Source of the DNA: an uncultured Gammaproteobacteria bacterium
Lineage (GTDB): Bacteria; Pseudomonadota; Gammaproteobacteria; Steroidobacterales; Woeseiaceae
NCBI GenBank assembly: GCA_937899415.1
Contig: CALBPI010000062.1
Location: forward strand, 1 to 64,000
DNA: 64,000 nucleotides
Direction: 5' to 3'
Shown: positions 51,439-60,795 of the stretch, piece by piece
Layout of the letters: every line of letters starts with the position of its first letter
Numbering within the stretch: the first letter of the stretch is position 1
Made by a program: the position numbers and the translations under genes
Notes under the pieces: generated by a model
The model's input: the letters and a program-made list of their open reading frames with translations, nothing else
What the model was told of the DNA's origin: nothing
Databases searched by the model: none

Positions 51439-54400
51439 ATGAGCGAGCGCATCGCTGCTCTTGCACTGCGCGCCGTGGCCGGGAAACCGGCCGCGGCGCG
51501 CGGGCGTTTGTGTGTCCGCCGCCGTCGTGCCGTGCGAGTGGCTCCTGGGTACGTTCGTCGTGCCCCGGCGCTTCTTCGCAGCGCGGTGCTGGTCCTGGCC
51601 TACGTCTTTGGTTCGGGGCTCTCTGCGGCCGCGGCGACGCCACCGGGCACCCAGATCGACAACCAGGCACTGGCACTGTTCCAGACCGAGGCGGGCACGC
51701 CCGTCACGGTGCTCAGCAACACGGCCAGTGTCGTCACGGTGTTTGGTCGCACGCCTTCGCAGGCGACCTTCACACGCCTCGCCGCAGGCACACTGAGCCG
51801 CAACGAGACCATTGGTCCCGTGCAGTGCGCACTGAACGGGACGTTTACCCCTTTGCCTGCACCGCTCGACGGCGCAGGTCAGCCCATAGACCTGACCGCC
51901 CCGCAGACCGTGGCGGACACGGGCATCTTCAACACCGACGAGACGGCGTTCGTCCGTCTCGATGACGGTGACCAAAACCTTAATGGCCTGTTGCGCGAGA
52001 CGGTGACGGTCACCGTCAGCAATGCGCCGGGTGGCGACAGCGAGACGCTGACGCTAACCGAAACCGGCAACAACACGGGTGTGTTCACGGGTTACGTGCC
52101 GCTCGCCGAGGCAACGGCGTCGACGGGCAACTGCGTACTCGAGACGACGCCCGACAGCACGCTCTCCATTAGCTACGCTGACCCGGCGGACAACACGGAC
52201 GCAAGCCAGGCGCTGGCGCTCGTCGAACCGCTTTCCATTGTGTTCGACGCCAGCACGGGCCAGCCCGTGGATGGCGCCACGATAACGCTCGTTGATGCGG
52301 CCACGGGGCAGCCCGCTACGGTGTTCGGCAACGACGGCGTTAGCCTGTACCCGGCGACGGTCGTCAGCGGCGCGTCCGCGACCGATGCCGCCGGTGTGAT
52401 CTACAACGTGCCGGCGGGTGGCTACCGCTTCCCGGTCCTGCCCGCGGGCGACTACCGGCTGCAGATCATACCGCCGGCACAGTTTATCGCGCCGTCCAAC
52501 CGCAGCGTCGCTGAACTCAACGCGCTGCCGGGCGCACCGTTCGACCTGGCAACGGCCTCATTCGGCGGTGACTTCACGCAAGTCGTCGATGGCGCGGGCG
52601 ATCTCGTTGACGTCCCGCTCGATCCCTTTGACGGCGGCCTGTTCCTGTCCAAGCGAACCACGACGGCGGTAGCCGGCGTGGGCGACTTCGTTCGCTACGA
52701 ACTCGGCCTGACCAACGCGTCGGAGCGCGTCGCGGCGACGGGGATCACCGTCAGTGATGTGCCGCCCCAGGGCTTCCGCTACGTGGCTGGTTCGGCGCGG
52801 CTCAACGGCAACGTTATCGCTGATCCCGTATTTGCGGACGCGACAGGCAGTTCGTTCACGTTTAGCTTGCCCGATCTGCCGGCGGCAGCGTCGGCAACGC
52901 TGGCTTACGTCATGGAAATCACGCCCGGTGCCCGTGGACGCCAGGCCATCAACATGGCTTCGGCGCGCGCGGACCGCGGTGTCGCCTCCAACGAAGCGCA
53001 GGTGTCGATTCGCCTGCGTGAAGACCTGTTCCGGAGCACGAGCGTGCTCGTTGGCCGCGTGGTGGAGGGCAACTGCAGCGACGAGACCTTTACGGAGTCT
53101 CAGGGCGTTGCGGGAGTGCGAGTCTTTCTCGAGGACGGTCGCTTCTCGGTCACTGATGACGGCGGTCGCTACCACCTCGAAGGATTGACGCCGGGCCGCC
53201 GTGTGGCGCAGCTCGACGACACCACCGTGCCCGAGTGGCTCGAGCTCGTGCCTTGCGACGCCGCGCCGCGCTTCGGTGGTCGCGCCGACTCGCAGTGGGT
53301 CGACCTGAAGCCGGGTCTGCTGCATCGTGCGGACTTCTACCTCAAGCGCCGCGCGCCCGATACGGGTGCGGTATCGCTGGAGCTCGTTAATGAGAGTGGC
53401 CGCGCCCCGGACACGATTGACTACGAGCTCGAGCTCATCGGTGACGGCAACGTTTCGGTCGAAGGTCTGAGCGCCACGGTGCTGCTGCCCAAGTCGGCCG
53501 CGATCGTGCCGGGATCGGCACGTCTGAACGGCCAGCTTTTGCCGAGTCCGCGCCAGACGGGCAACGCCGTTGTCTTTGTCATCGGCGAGCGTGAAGGCGG
53601 CTGGCGTGATCGCATCACGTTTTCGGCGAAGATCGATGCGGTCTACGCCGGTGAGCTTGTGAGCCGCGCAGTGGCCAACTTCAACACGCCCGCAACCGGC
53701 AACCAGCGGACCCCTGTGGGCGAGGCGCGCATGTTGCGCGAGGCGGCCACGACCGAAAACGCGGAGTATGTGCTCTCGCTGAACTTCGACGTGTTGTCGG
53801 CTGAATTGTCCGCCGACGATCGCGAAACCCTGGACGCGCTCATCGAAACCTGGCGCGGGGTGTACGACATCCGTCTCGCGGCCGGCGGTCACTCGGATGC
53901 GGACCGCATCGCGGCTCGCAACCGGCATGTGTTTGCCGACAACTACGCGTTGTCTGAAGCGCGTGCGGCGGCCGCGGCACGGTATCTCGCCAGCGCGCTC
54001 GATATCGGCACGAAGGCGATCGAGGTGCGCGGCTTTGGCCCGGATCGTCCCGTTGCCAGCAACGACACGGCCGATGGCAAGCGACGCAACCGGCGCGTGG
54101 AGCTCGTCATGAGCGGCACGCGGCCCGGTCGGCAGTCCGTCGTTGAAGTGACGCAAGCTGCCAGTGGCGTGCAGCGTGTCGACACGACGGGCACGACGCC
54201 GGGCCCCGAAACCGCGTCGCGTGATGCGCTTGATCAGAAGATCGCGCGCGTGACGGCAGCCGGTGACGAGGCGGTCATGGTGGCTGCGCCCGGCGTGGAG
54301 GCGCTAGGCAGCGCGCACGGCTTCGTCGCGCCTGCGGCCGATTACCAGCCGCCGATTCCCAGCCTGACCATCGTCGTGGCGCACGCCGGCGACAGCCGCG

Positions 54401-57393
54401 TCGAGCTGTCGCTCAACGGCGCGCCTGTCAGCAATCTCAACTTTGACGGCACCGAGCGCAGCGCCGACAAGCAGCACGCGCTCAGCAGCTGGCGCGGTGT
54501 CGACCTCGCCGATGGCGACAACACGCTCATCGCGACTGTGCTTGATGCCAACGGCGTCGTGTTGGCCACGCATCGACGCGCCGTGCATTACGCGGGGCAG
54601 CCCATCCGCGGCGAACTCGTTGCCAAGGAATCCCGGCTCATCGCGAACGGTCGCCAGCGCCCCGTGATCGGCGTGCGCCTGCTCGATGCCGATGACCAGC
54701 CGGCGCGCGCGGGCTCGATTGGCAGTTTCCGCGTCCGCGCCCCTTACCGCTCCTGGTTCGAGGTGTCGCGAGAGCGCGAGAACCGTCTCGTTGAGGTCGG
54801 CGATCGTCGTCCGCTCTACCGTGTCGGCGAAGACGGCATCGCCTACCTCGAGCTCGAGCCGACGACGCGTGCGGGCGAGGTCATTGTTGATCTCGAATTC
54901 GAGAACGGCCGCCAGCAGGAGCTGCGCACCTACCTCGCGCCGGCACCGCGCGACTGGATCCTTGTCGGCTTTGCCGAAGGCACTGTGGGTTACAACACGC
55001 TCAGTGACAACGTGAATGCCGCGGACGCCGCCGGCTTTGAAGACGACGTGTACACCGACGGCCGCGTGGCGTTCTTCGCCAAGGGCCGGATCAAGGGCGA
55101 TGCGCTGCTGACGCTGGCCTACGACACGCGCGGTAATGCCGTGGACCGGGATGGCTTCGGCACGGAGGTCGACCCTGACGCCTTCTTTACGCTCTACGGC
55201 GACGGCACAGAGACACGTTTCGAGGCAGCGAGTCAGCGCAAGCTTTACGTCAAACTCGAGCGTCAACAGTTCTCGGCCCTGTTCGGCGACTTCGACACGG
55301 GGCTGTCGGTCACGGAACTTGCGCGCTACGAGCGCCGCTTCAACGGTCTGCAGGTGCAGTACTTCGGTGACCGCTTCACCGTCAACGCGTTCGCAGCTGA
55401 GAGTGACCAGTCGTTCCAGCGCGATGACATCCCTGGTGACGGCACGTCGGGTTTGTACCGGCTCTCGGGCCAGGACCTCGTCGTTAACTCCGACGCCGTA
55501 CGAATCGAGACGCGTGACCGCTTCGATGCGTCGGTGGTGATCGCCAGCGAGCGACTGACACGATTCCTCGATTACGACATCGATTACATCAACGGCACGC
55601 TGTTCTTCAAACGGCCCGTGCCGAGCCGCGACCAGGACTTCAACCCGCTTGTCATCGTCGCAGAGTACGAATCGCGGGACGCGGCTGAGGACGACACGAT
55701 CGCGGGCGGCCGCGCGTCGATCAAAGCGCTCGACGGCGCACTTGAGGTTGGCGTGACGGCTGTGCAGGAAAACAACGCCGTAGACGCCAATGCACTCTAC
55801 GGTGTCGACCTGGCCTGGCAGATCGACAACGCGACACGCCTGACCGCTGAGTACGCCGACACTGACCGCAATGATGTAAGTGCCACGACGTCGGGCTACG
55901 CCTACAAGATTGAGCTCGAGCGCGCGACAGGCACCCTCGATGCGCGGCTTTACCACCGCCTGTCGGACTCGAACTTCGGACTGGGCGCGCAGGCCGCGAA
56001 CCAGCTCGGTATTGAGGCGACCGGTCTGGACGCGCGCTGGCAGCATGCCGAGCGCTGGTTCACCCAGATGTCGCTGGGCCACCAGGAGAACCTGGACACG
56101 GGCGCTGAGCGCCAGCGGGCCGAAGCCGAAGTGCGTTATCAGGATTCACGTAACACGGCGTTTACGGGCCTTGCCTTCGTCAGCGACGAGGCCGCGGATG
56201 GCACCGAGCGTGAATCGTCACTGGCACGCGCCGGTATCGGGCGCAGCTTCTTTGGTGACCGCGTTACGCTGCGCCTGTCCACGGAGCAGGCCATCGACAC
56301 GGATGAGAGCATCGACTACCCGTCGCGAACACTCGTCGGACTCGACTGGAAGCTCGCGCAGGCTACGCTGTTCGCGGAGCACGAGGTAGCGAGCGGTGAG
56401 CGCATCGATGCGCAGACCTCACGCGTGGGTTTACGTGCGACGCCCTGGCAGCGCGCCCAGTTCCTGACCACGCTCGACAACCAGGTCACGGAATTTGGCC
56501 CGCGCCTGTTTGCCAATATTGGCTTTATCCAGGGCATTCAGATTGGCGAGCGCTGGACGCTTGATGTTGGCGTCGACCACAGCAACACGCTCATCGACGA
56601 GCAGCGCGCGCAGGCCTTTGATCCCGATCGTGAGCTCGTGTCGGGCAGCCTGCGCGCCGACTTTGTCGCTGCGTTCGCGGGTGCCCTTTACCAGTCCGAC
56701 AATTGGTCGGCCAATGCGCGCTATGAGCGCCGGTCGGCCGATGACGAGGACCGCGACACGGTGCTGTTCGGCTGGTTCCGCGAGCCCGTCGCCGGTCACG
56801 GCCTGTCGGCAGGTTTGCAGTACTTCAACAGCGATCGCGCCGACCGGGGCGAGCGACGCGCCGACCTGCGTTTCGGCTGGGCCTATCGCAAGGCCGATCG
56901 TCGCTGGGCGTTCCTCGACCGTCTCGACCTCGTGCTCGATGAGGGCGACGGTCTGGGCGGCGAGCGTCGCAGCATGCGCTTCATTAACAACTTCAACGCC
57001 GTTCGTCGCATTGGCGCGGCCGGCGAGCTGTCGTTGCAGTACGCCTTCAAGTACGTCGACAGCGAATTCGATGGCGTCGGTTACTCGGGCTACACCGACC
57101 TGGCCGGCGTCGACTACCGCCGCAGCTTCCGCGCACGCTGGGACTGGGGCGTGCACGGCTCGGCCATGACATCGTATGAATCTGGTGTGACCGATTACGG
57201 CGTCGGTGTCGATGTCGGGTTCAACCCCCGCGACAACCTTTGGCTGACGCTCGGTTACAACTTCTCGGGCTTCCGCGACGAGGACTTTGACGACGCGCGC
57301 TACACGGCTGCCGGTCCTTACCTTCGCGTGACGGTCAAGGCTGACCAGCACACGCTTAAGCGCATCACGGGCAGGATTCGCGGCGACCGCTAG
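51439..57393 (+). CDS. Giant outer-membrane protein: DUF11 domains, internal OmpA domain and C-terminal barrel-like region
   Basis: 1984 aa. A late signal peptide (APALLRSAVLVLAYVFGSGL) with a 40-residue Arg-rich lead, then a GTQIDNQALALF motif like proteins A and C. Residues ~70-580 are exported beta domains including DUF11-like (VGDFVRYELGLTNASERVAA) and SpaA/SdrD-like (VAGVRVFLEDGRFSVTDDGG) ones. An OmpA-like domain lies near residues 770-895 (NYALSEARAAAAARYLASAL, RRNRRVEL). From about residue 1170 the sequence is barrel-like (FALFGDFDTGLSVTELARYE-type strands) up to the end (SGFRDEDFDDARYTAAGPYL). It is probably the outer-membrane anchor or exporter of A-C; this is inference. Confidence 0.75.
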   Translation: MSERIAALALRAVAGKPAAARGRLCVRRRRAVRVAPGYVRRAPALLRSAVLVLAYVFGSGLSAAAATPPGTQIDNQALALFQTEAGTPVTVLSNTASVVTVFGRTPSQATFTRLAAGTLSRNETIGPVQCALNGTFTPLPAPLDGAGQPIDLTAPQTVADTGIFNTDETAFVRLDDGDQNLNGLLRETVTVTVSNAPGGDSETLTLTETGNNTGVFTGYVPLAEATASTGNCVLETTPDSTLSISYADPADNTDASQALALVEPLSIVFDASTGQPVDGATITLVDAATGQPATVFGNDGVSLYPATVVSGASATDAAGVIYNVPAGGYRFPVLPAGDYRLQIIPPAQFIAPSNRSVAELNALPGAPFDLATASFGGDFTQVVDGAGDLVDVPLDPFDGGLFLSKRTTTAVAGVGDFVRYELGLTNASERVAATGITVSDVPPQGFRYVAGSARLNGNVIADPVFADATGSSFTFSLPDLPAAASATLAYVMEITPGARGRQAINMASARADRGVASNEAQVSIRLREDLFRSTSVLVGRVVEGNCSDETFTESQGVAGVRVFLEDGRFSVTDDGGRYHLEGLTPGRRVAQLDDTTVPEWLELVPCDAAPRFGGRADSQWVDLKPGLLHRADFYLKRRAPDTGAVSLELVNESGRAPDTIDYELELIGDGNVSVEGLSATVLLPKSAAIVPGSARLNGQLLPSPRQTGNAVVFVIGEREGGWRDRITFSAKIDAVYAGELVSRAVANFNTPATGNQRTPVGEARMLREAATTENAEYVLSLNFDVLSAELSADDRETLDALIETWRGVYDIRLAAGGHSDADRIAARNRHVFADNYALSEARAAAAARYLASALDIGTKAIEVRGFGPDRPVASNDTADGKRRNRRVELVMSGTRPGRQSVVEVTQAASGVQRVDTTGTTPGPETASRDALDQKIARVTAAGDEAVMVAAPGVEALGSAHGFVAPAADYQPPIPSLTIVVAHAGDSRVELSLNGAPVSNLNFDGTERSADKQHALSSWRGVDLADGDNTLIATVLDANGVVLATHRRAVHYAGQPIRGELVAKESRLIANGRQRPVIGVRLLDADDQPARAGSIGSFRVRAPYRSWFEVSRERENRLVEVGDRRPLYRVGEDGIAYLELEPTTRAGEVIVDLEFENGRQQELRTYLAPAPRDWILVGFAEGTVGYNTLSDNVNAADAAGFEDDVYTDGRVAFFAKGRIKGDALLTLAYDTRGNAVDRDGFGTEVDPDAFFTLYGDGTETRFEAASQRKLYVKLERQQFSALFGDFDTGLSVTELARYERRFNGLQVQYFGDRFTVNAFAAESDQSFQRDDIPGDGTSGLYRLSGQDLVVNSDAVRIETRDRFDASVVIASERLTRFLDYDIDYINGTLFFKRPVPSRDQDFNPLVIVAEYESRDAAEDDTIAGGRASIKALDGALEVGVTAVQENNAVDANALYGVDLAWQIDNATRLTAEYADTDRNDVSATTSGYAYKIELERATGTLDARLYHRLSDSNFGLGAQAANQLGIEATGLDARWQHAERWFTQMSLGHQENLDTGAERQRAEAEVRYQDSRNTAFTGLAFVSDEAADGTERESSLARAGIGRSFFGDRVTLRLSTEQAIDTDESIDYPSRTLVGLDWKLAQATLFAEHEVASGERIDAQTSRVGLRATPWQRAQFLTTLDNQVTEFGPRLFANIGFIQGIQIGERWTLDVGVDHSNTLIDEQRAQAFDPDRELVSGSLRADFVAAFAGALYQSDNWSANARYERRSADDEDRDTVLFGWFREPVAGHGLSAGLQYFNSDRADRGERRADLRFGWAYRKADRRWAFLDRLDLVLDEGDGLGGERRSMRFINNFNAVRRIGAAGELSLQYAFKYVDSEFDGVGYSGYTDLAGVDYRRSFRARWDWGVHGSAMTSYESGVTDYGVGVDVGFNPRDNLWLTLGYNFSGFRDEDFDDARYTAAGPYLRVTVKADQHTLKRITGRIRGDR

Positions 57394-57420
57394 CGCCCAT
57401 GGCGCGGTATAGTGCGCGCC

Positions 57421-59346
57421 ATGACCGACCTCGACGATCTGCTGGCCAGCGATGGCGCCGTGGCGCGCGCTATTCCGGGCTATCAGCCGCGGTTGTCGCA
57501 GCGTCTTATGGCCGAGGCTGTCGACGTGGCCATGGCCAGCCGGGAGCATCTCGTGGTTGAGGCGGGCACGGGCACAGGCAAGACCTTTGCCTATCTGTTG
57601 CCTGCGCTTGTGGCCGGACGCCGTACGATCATCTCCACGGGTACGCGCGCACTGCAGGACCAGCTCTTTCACCGCGACCTGCCCATGATCGCGGCGGCCG
57701 TCGGCCGCCCCGTGAAGACCGCCTTGCTCAAGGGGCGCGCCAACTATCTCTGCCTGCACCGGCTCGACCAGGCCTTGACGGATGCGGCGGCGCTGACCGG
57801 CAAGGAAGCGCGGGTTCTTTCCGAGTGGCGCGACATGACCCGGCGCGGCGACCGCGCTGAGGTGACGCAAATCCCTGAGGACGCATCGTTGTGGCCGCGG
57901 GTGACCTCAACCGCCGACAACTGTCTGGGCCAGAAGTGCGCGTTCTACGAGGACTGCTACGTCGCACAGGCGCGCCGCGATGCGCAACGCGCCGACCTCG
58001 TGGTCGTCAACCACCACCTGTTGCTGGCCGACCTCGCGTTCCGCGAGACGGGCTTCGTTGAATTCCTGCCTGACGCTGACGCTGTGATCATCGATGAGGC
58101 ACACCAATTGCCCGACACGGCGCTGCAGTTCTTCGGTGTCAGTCTGTCCACGCGGCAGTGCATCGATCTGTTTGATGAGCTCGAGGTCGACACGGCGGGA
58201 ATAGGCGGGCCACCGCTCGACGAGGCCATGCGGCGCGCCCGCAAAGCGGTGCTCGACTTGCGGGAGGAGGCACCGGCGGATCGTGGCCGCTACGAGTTGG
58301 CCAACCTCGCCGGTGCCATCACCGCGCCTCTGTCCGAGTTTTCGGCGGCGCTGTCAGCGCTGCTTGAAGTACTGGACGAGCTAGGAGTGGATGCGTCCGA
58401 GGCGCTTGTGGATCGCTTGGTCAGGCTGGTGGACCGGCTCGGCATCATCGTCAACGATGACGACCTCGATGGGCTGCGCTGGGTCGAGGTGTCGCGCCGC
58501 AGCGTGCGTCTCAACATGACGCCGCTCGATGTGTCGGTACGACTGCGCGCGGCCATGGATGCCATGGAAACCGCCTGGGTGTTCACGTCGGCAACGCTCG
58601 CGGTTGGTGAGGACTTTTCGCATTTCACGAATCGCGTGGGCGTCGACGATGCGCGATGCCTGCGGTTCGAATCGCCCTTCGACCAGGCGCGTAATGCGCG
58701 TGTGCTGGTGCCCCGCGGTTTGCCGGCGCCGAACGAACGCGGCTTCATGACGAGCCTGCTGGATAAGACCGCGCCATTGCTCTCCGCGACGACCGGCGGC
58801 GTGTTCTTCCTGCACACAAGCTACCGCGCGCTGGCAGAAAGCGCGGCGTGGTTCTCATCGCGGCCTGCCGTGCTCGGTGATCGGGCGCTGTACGTGCAGG
58901 GCGACGCGCCGCGCGACAAGCTGTTGCAGGCGTTTCGCGCCGAGGGCAACGCCGTGCTGCTGGGCACAGGCACGTTCTGGGAAGGCGTCGATGTGCGCGG
59001 GCCCGCGTTGACGCTTGTCGTGATCGACAAGCTGCCGTTCGCGGCGCCCGATGACCCCATGCTCGTGGCGCGCAGCGCCTGGTTGCGCGCCGACGGCCGC
59101 AACCCGTTTCGCGACTACCAGCTGCCGCAGGCGGTGCTTGCGCTCAAGCAGGGCGTGGGGCGCCTGCTTCGTGACACCTCCGATTACGGCGTGGTTGTGC
59201 TCGGCGACCAGCGACTGCACGGTAAGTCCTACGGCCGTCTGTTCCTCGATGCCGTGCAGCCCATGCCCGTTGTTGATGACGTCGCGGACGCTGCGGCATT
59301 TCTCGCGGCGCGGGAGTGCGCCGACGACGAACGTGTGGCGTCGTGA
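57421..59346 (+). CDS. yoaA: YoaA-type Fe-S ATP-dependent DNA helicase (DinG family)
   Basis: 641 aa, XPD/DinG-type superfamily 2 helicase. Walker A EAGTGTGKT (~48-56), Fe-S cysteines in NYLCLHRL and CLGQKCAFYEDC, DEAH box IIDEAHQLPD (~222), and the C-terminal GVGRLLRDTSDYGVVVLGDQR. It acts in repair of stalled replication with the chi clamp-loader subunit in E. coli. ATG 57421 is used (the track's GTG 57412 is weaker). The stop overlaps the tsaB area by a few bases; tsaB next to yoaA is also the E. coli order. Confidence 0.94.
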   Translation: MTDLDDLLASDGAVARAIPGYQPRLSQRLMAEAVDVAMASREHLVVEAGTGTGKTFAYLLPALVAGRRTIISTGTRALQDQLFHRDLPMIAAAVGRPVKTALLKGRANYLCLHRLDQALTDAAALTGKEARVLSEWRDMTRRGDRAEVTQIPEDASLWPRVTSTADNCLGQKCAFYEDCYVAQARRDAQRADLVVVNHHLLLADLAFRETGFVEFLPDADAVIIDEAHQLPDTALQFFGVSLSTRQCIDLFDELEVDTAGIGGPPLDEAMRRARKAVLDLREEAPADRGRYELANLAGAITAPLSEFSAALSALLEVLDELGVDASEALVDRLVRLVDRLGIIVNDDDLDGLRWVEVSRRSVRLNMTPLDVSVRLRAAMDAMETAWVFTSATLAVGEDFSHFTNRVGVDDARCLRFESPFDQARNARVLVPRGLPAPNERGFMTSLLDKTAPLLSATTGGVFFLHTSYRALAESAAWFSSRPAVLGDRALYVQGDAPRDKLLQAFRAEGNAVLLGTGTFWEGVDVRGPALTLVVIDKLPFAAPDDPMLVARSAWLRADGRNPFRDYQLPQAVLALKQGVGRLLRDTSDYGVVVLGDQRLHGKSYGRLFLDAVQPMPVVDDVADAAAFLAARECADDERVAS

Positions 59347-59348
59347 CG

Positions 59349-60026
59349 ATGCAGCCACTGCTGGCCATTGAGACCTCGACCGTCGCCTGTTCGGTGGCGG
59401 TGGGCAGCGCGACGGGTGTGGCGCTTCGGGAACGGCACGAGCCAGGTGCCCATGCGAGCCACATCATGGCCATGATCGACGCGGCGCTCGACGAGGCCGA
59501 CATCGGGATGGACGCGCTGGCCGGCATCGTTTACGGGCAGGGCCCGGGCTCCTTTACCGGTGTGCGGATCGCCGTGGCCCTGGCGCAGGGCTTGGCAGCC
59601 GGCCTCGACGTTCCCGTACTGGGTGTCTCCAGTCTTGCAGCGCTCGCGCAGTCGGGGGTGACCACGTACCCGGGTCGCGACCTGCTCGTCGTGCAGGACG
59701 CCCGTATGGGTGAGGTGTACGCCGGCGCGTATGCGCCCGATGACCGGGGCATCGTTCGGGCTCGTGCTGCAGATCGGCTCCTGGGCCCGGATGCCGTCGC
59801 CGCGCTAGCAGATGGCGTCGTTCTGGGCGGCGCGCTGCAAGCGATGCCGGCGCTTGCGTCGCGGCTCTGCGATGACGGCATGGTGAAAGACGCGTCGCAC
59901 GCGCTACCTTCGGCGCGCGAATTGCTCGTGCTGGCGCGTGCGGCTGACGACGGGGACTGGACGCCGGCAGCGCGCGCGGCCGCAGTGTACCTGCGTCAGC
60001 AGGTGGCGACGGCCAAGCCGGCCTGA
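59349..60026 (+). CDS. tsaB: TsaB: tRNA threonylcarbamoyladenosine biosynthesis protein
   Basis: 225 aa from ATG 59349 (a GTG at 59343 is in frame and possible). LLAIETSTVACSVAV, HASHIMAMIDAALDEADI and GIVYGQGPGSFTGVRIAVAL are the TsaB signatures. It forms the TsaD-TsaB-TsaE complex that makes t6A37 in tRNAs. It lies 2 bp after yoaA. Confidence 0.95.
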   Translation: MQPLLAIETSTVACSVAVGSATGVALRERHEPGAHASHIMAMIDAALDEADIGMDALAGIVYGQGPGSFTGVRIAVALAQGLAAGLDVPVLGVSSLAALAQSGVTTYPGRDLLVVQDARMGEVYAGAYAPDDRGIVRARAADRLLGPDAVAALADGVVLGGALQAMPALASRLCDDGMVKDASHALPSARELLVLARAADDGDWTPAARAAAVYLRQQVATAKPA

Positions 60027-60038
60027 CGATTCCGGCTG

Positions 60039-60072
60039 CTGTAACATCGGTGTAACGTCATATCGTTGTAAT
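60039..60072 (+). promoter_or_regulatory. Pho box and promoter of phoB
   Basis: CTGTAAC-ATCG-GTGTAAC, two 7-mers with 4-bp spacing (11-bp repeat), and a -10-like TGTAAT eleven bases downstream at 60067-60072. This is the PhoB-binding layout and predicts autoactivation. Confidence 0.75.
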
Positions 60073-60096
60073 ACTGGCGTCAATGGTGTTCGGGCC

Positions 60097-60795
60097 ATGA
60101 AGATGAGCGGGCCACGCATCCTAATAGTTGAAGACGAAGCAGCCATCAGCGATATGGTGGCGTTTCATTTGTCGCGCGCGGGTTACGACGTCGCGCAGGC
60201 AGCAGACTGTGAGACGGCGCGGGCCAAGTTGGCCGACCAGGGTGCCGATCTCGCCATTGTGGATTGGATGTTGCCCGACATGAGTGGGCTCGAGCTTGTC
60301 CGGTCGTTACAGCGCGACCCCCAGTACGAAGATCTCGCCATCATCATGCTGACGGCGCGCGCCGATGAGCAAGACAAGGTGCGCGGGCTCGACAGCGGTG
60401 CCGACGACTACATGACCAAGCCCTTCAGTTCGCGGGAACTGTTGTCGCGCATCCAGGCGGTGTTGCGTCGTTCGGCACCAGCCGCGGGCGAGCAGCACAC
60501 GGCTGGGCCGCTGACGATCGACGCCATCGGTCATCGCGTGTTTGCGCGCGACGCGGAAGTGTCGCTCGGGCCCAAGGAATACCGGTTGCTCAAGTTTCTC
60601 GTCACCCACCCGGAACGCGTTTACAGCCGGGCACAACTGCTCGATCGTGTGTGGGGCGCCAATGTCTACGTCGAGGAGCGCACGGTTGACGTGCACATCC
60701 GTCGACTGCGCAAAGCGCTGGAGCCTTATGACGCGGACGGCTGCATCCAGACGGTCCGCGGCGCCGGCTACCGGTTCTCGGCCAGGAGCGACTGA
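60097..60795 (+). CDS. phoB: PhoB phosphate response regulator
   Basis: 232 aa from ATG 60097. OmpR/PhoB type: receiver ILIVEDEAAISDMVAFHLSR with phospho-Asp in AIVDWMLPDMSG, MLTARADEQDKVRGLDSGAD, KPF; winged-helix domain LGPKEYRLLKFLVTHPERVY and YVEERTVDVHIRRLRKAL. It activates phosphate-starvation genes. The stop overlaps phoR by one base. Confidence 0.95.
   Translation: MKMSGPRILIVEDEAAISDMVAFHLSRAGYDVAQAADCETARAKLADQGADLAIVDWMLPDMSGLELVRSLQRDPQYEDLAIIMLTARADEQDKVRGLDSGADDYMTKPFSSRELLSRIQAVLRRSAPAAGEQHTAGPLTIDAIGHRVFARDAEVSLGPKEYRLLKFLVTHPERVYSRAQLLDRVWGANVYVEERTVDVHIRRLRKALEPYDADGCIQTVRGAGYRFSARSD

Noticed and set aside
50716-51975. 419-aa minus ORF across two DUF11 genes
   Set aside because: It crosses a gene boundary on the opposite strand and has shadow-type composition.
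54304-56082. 592-aa minus ORF inside the giant outer-membrane gene
   Set aside because: Antisense shadow of a high-GC gene; no motif, and the plus frame has clear domains.
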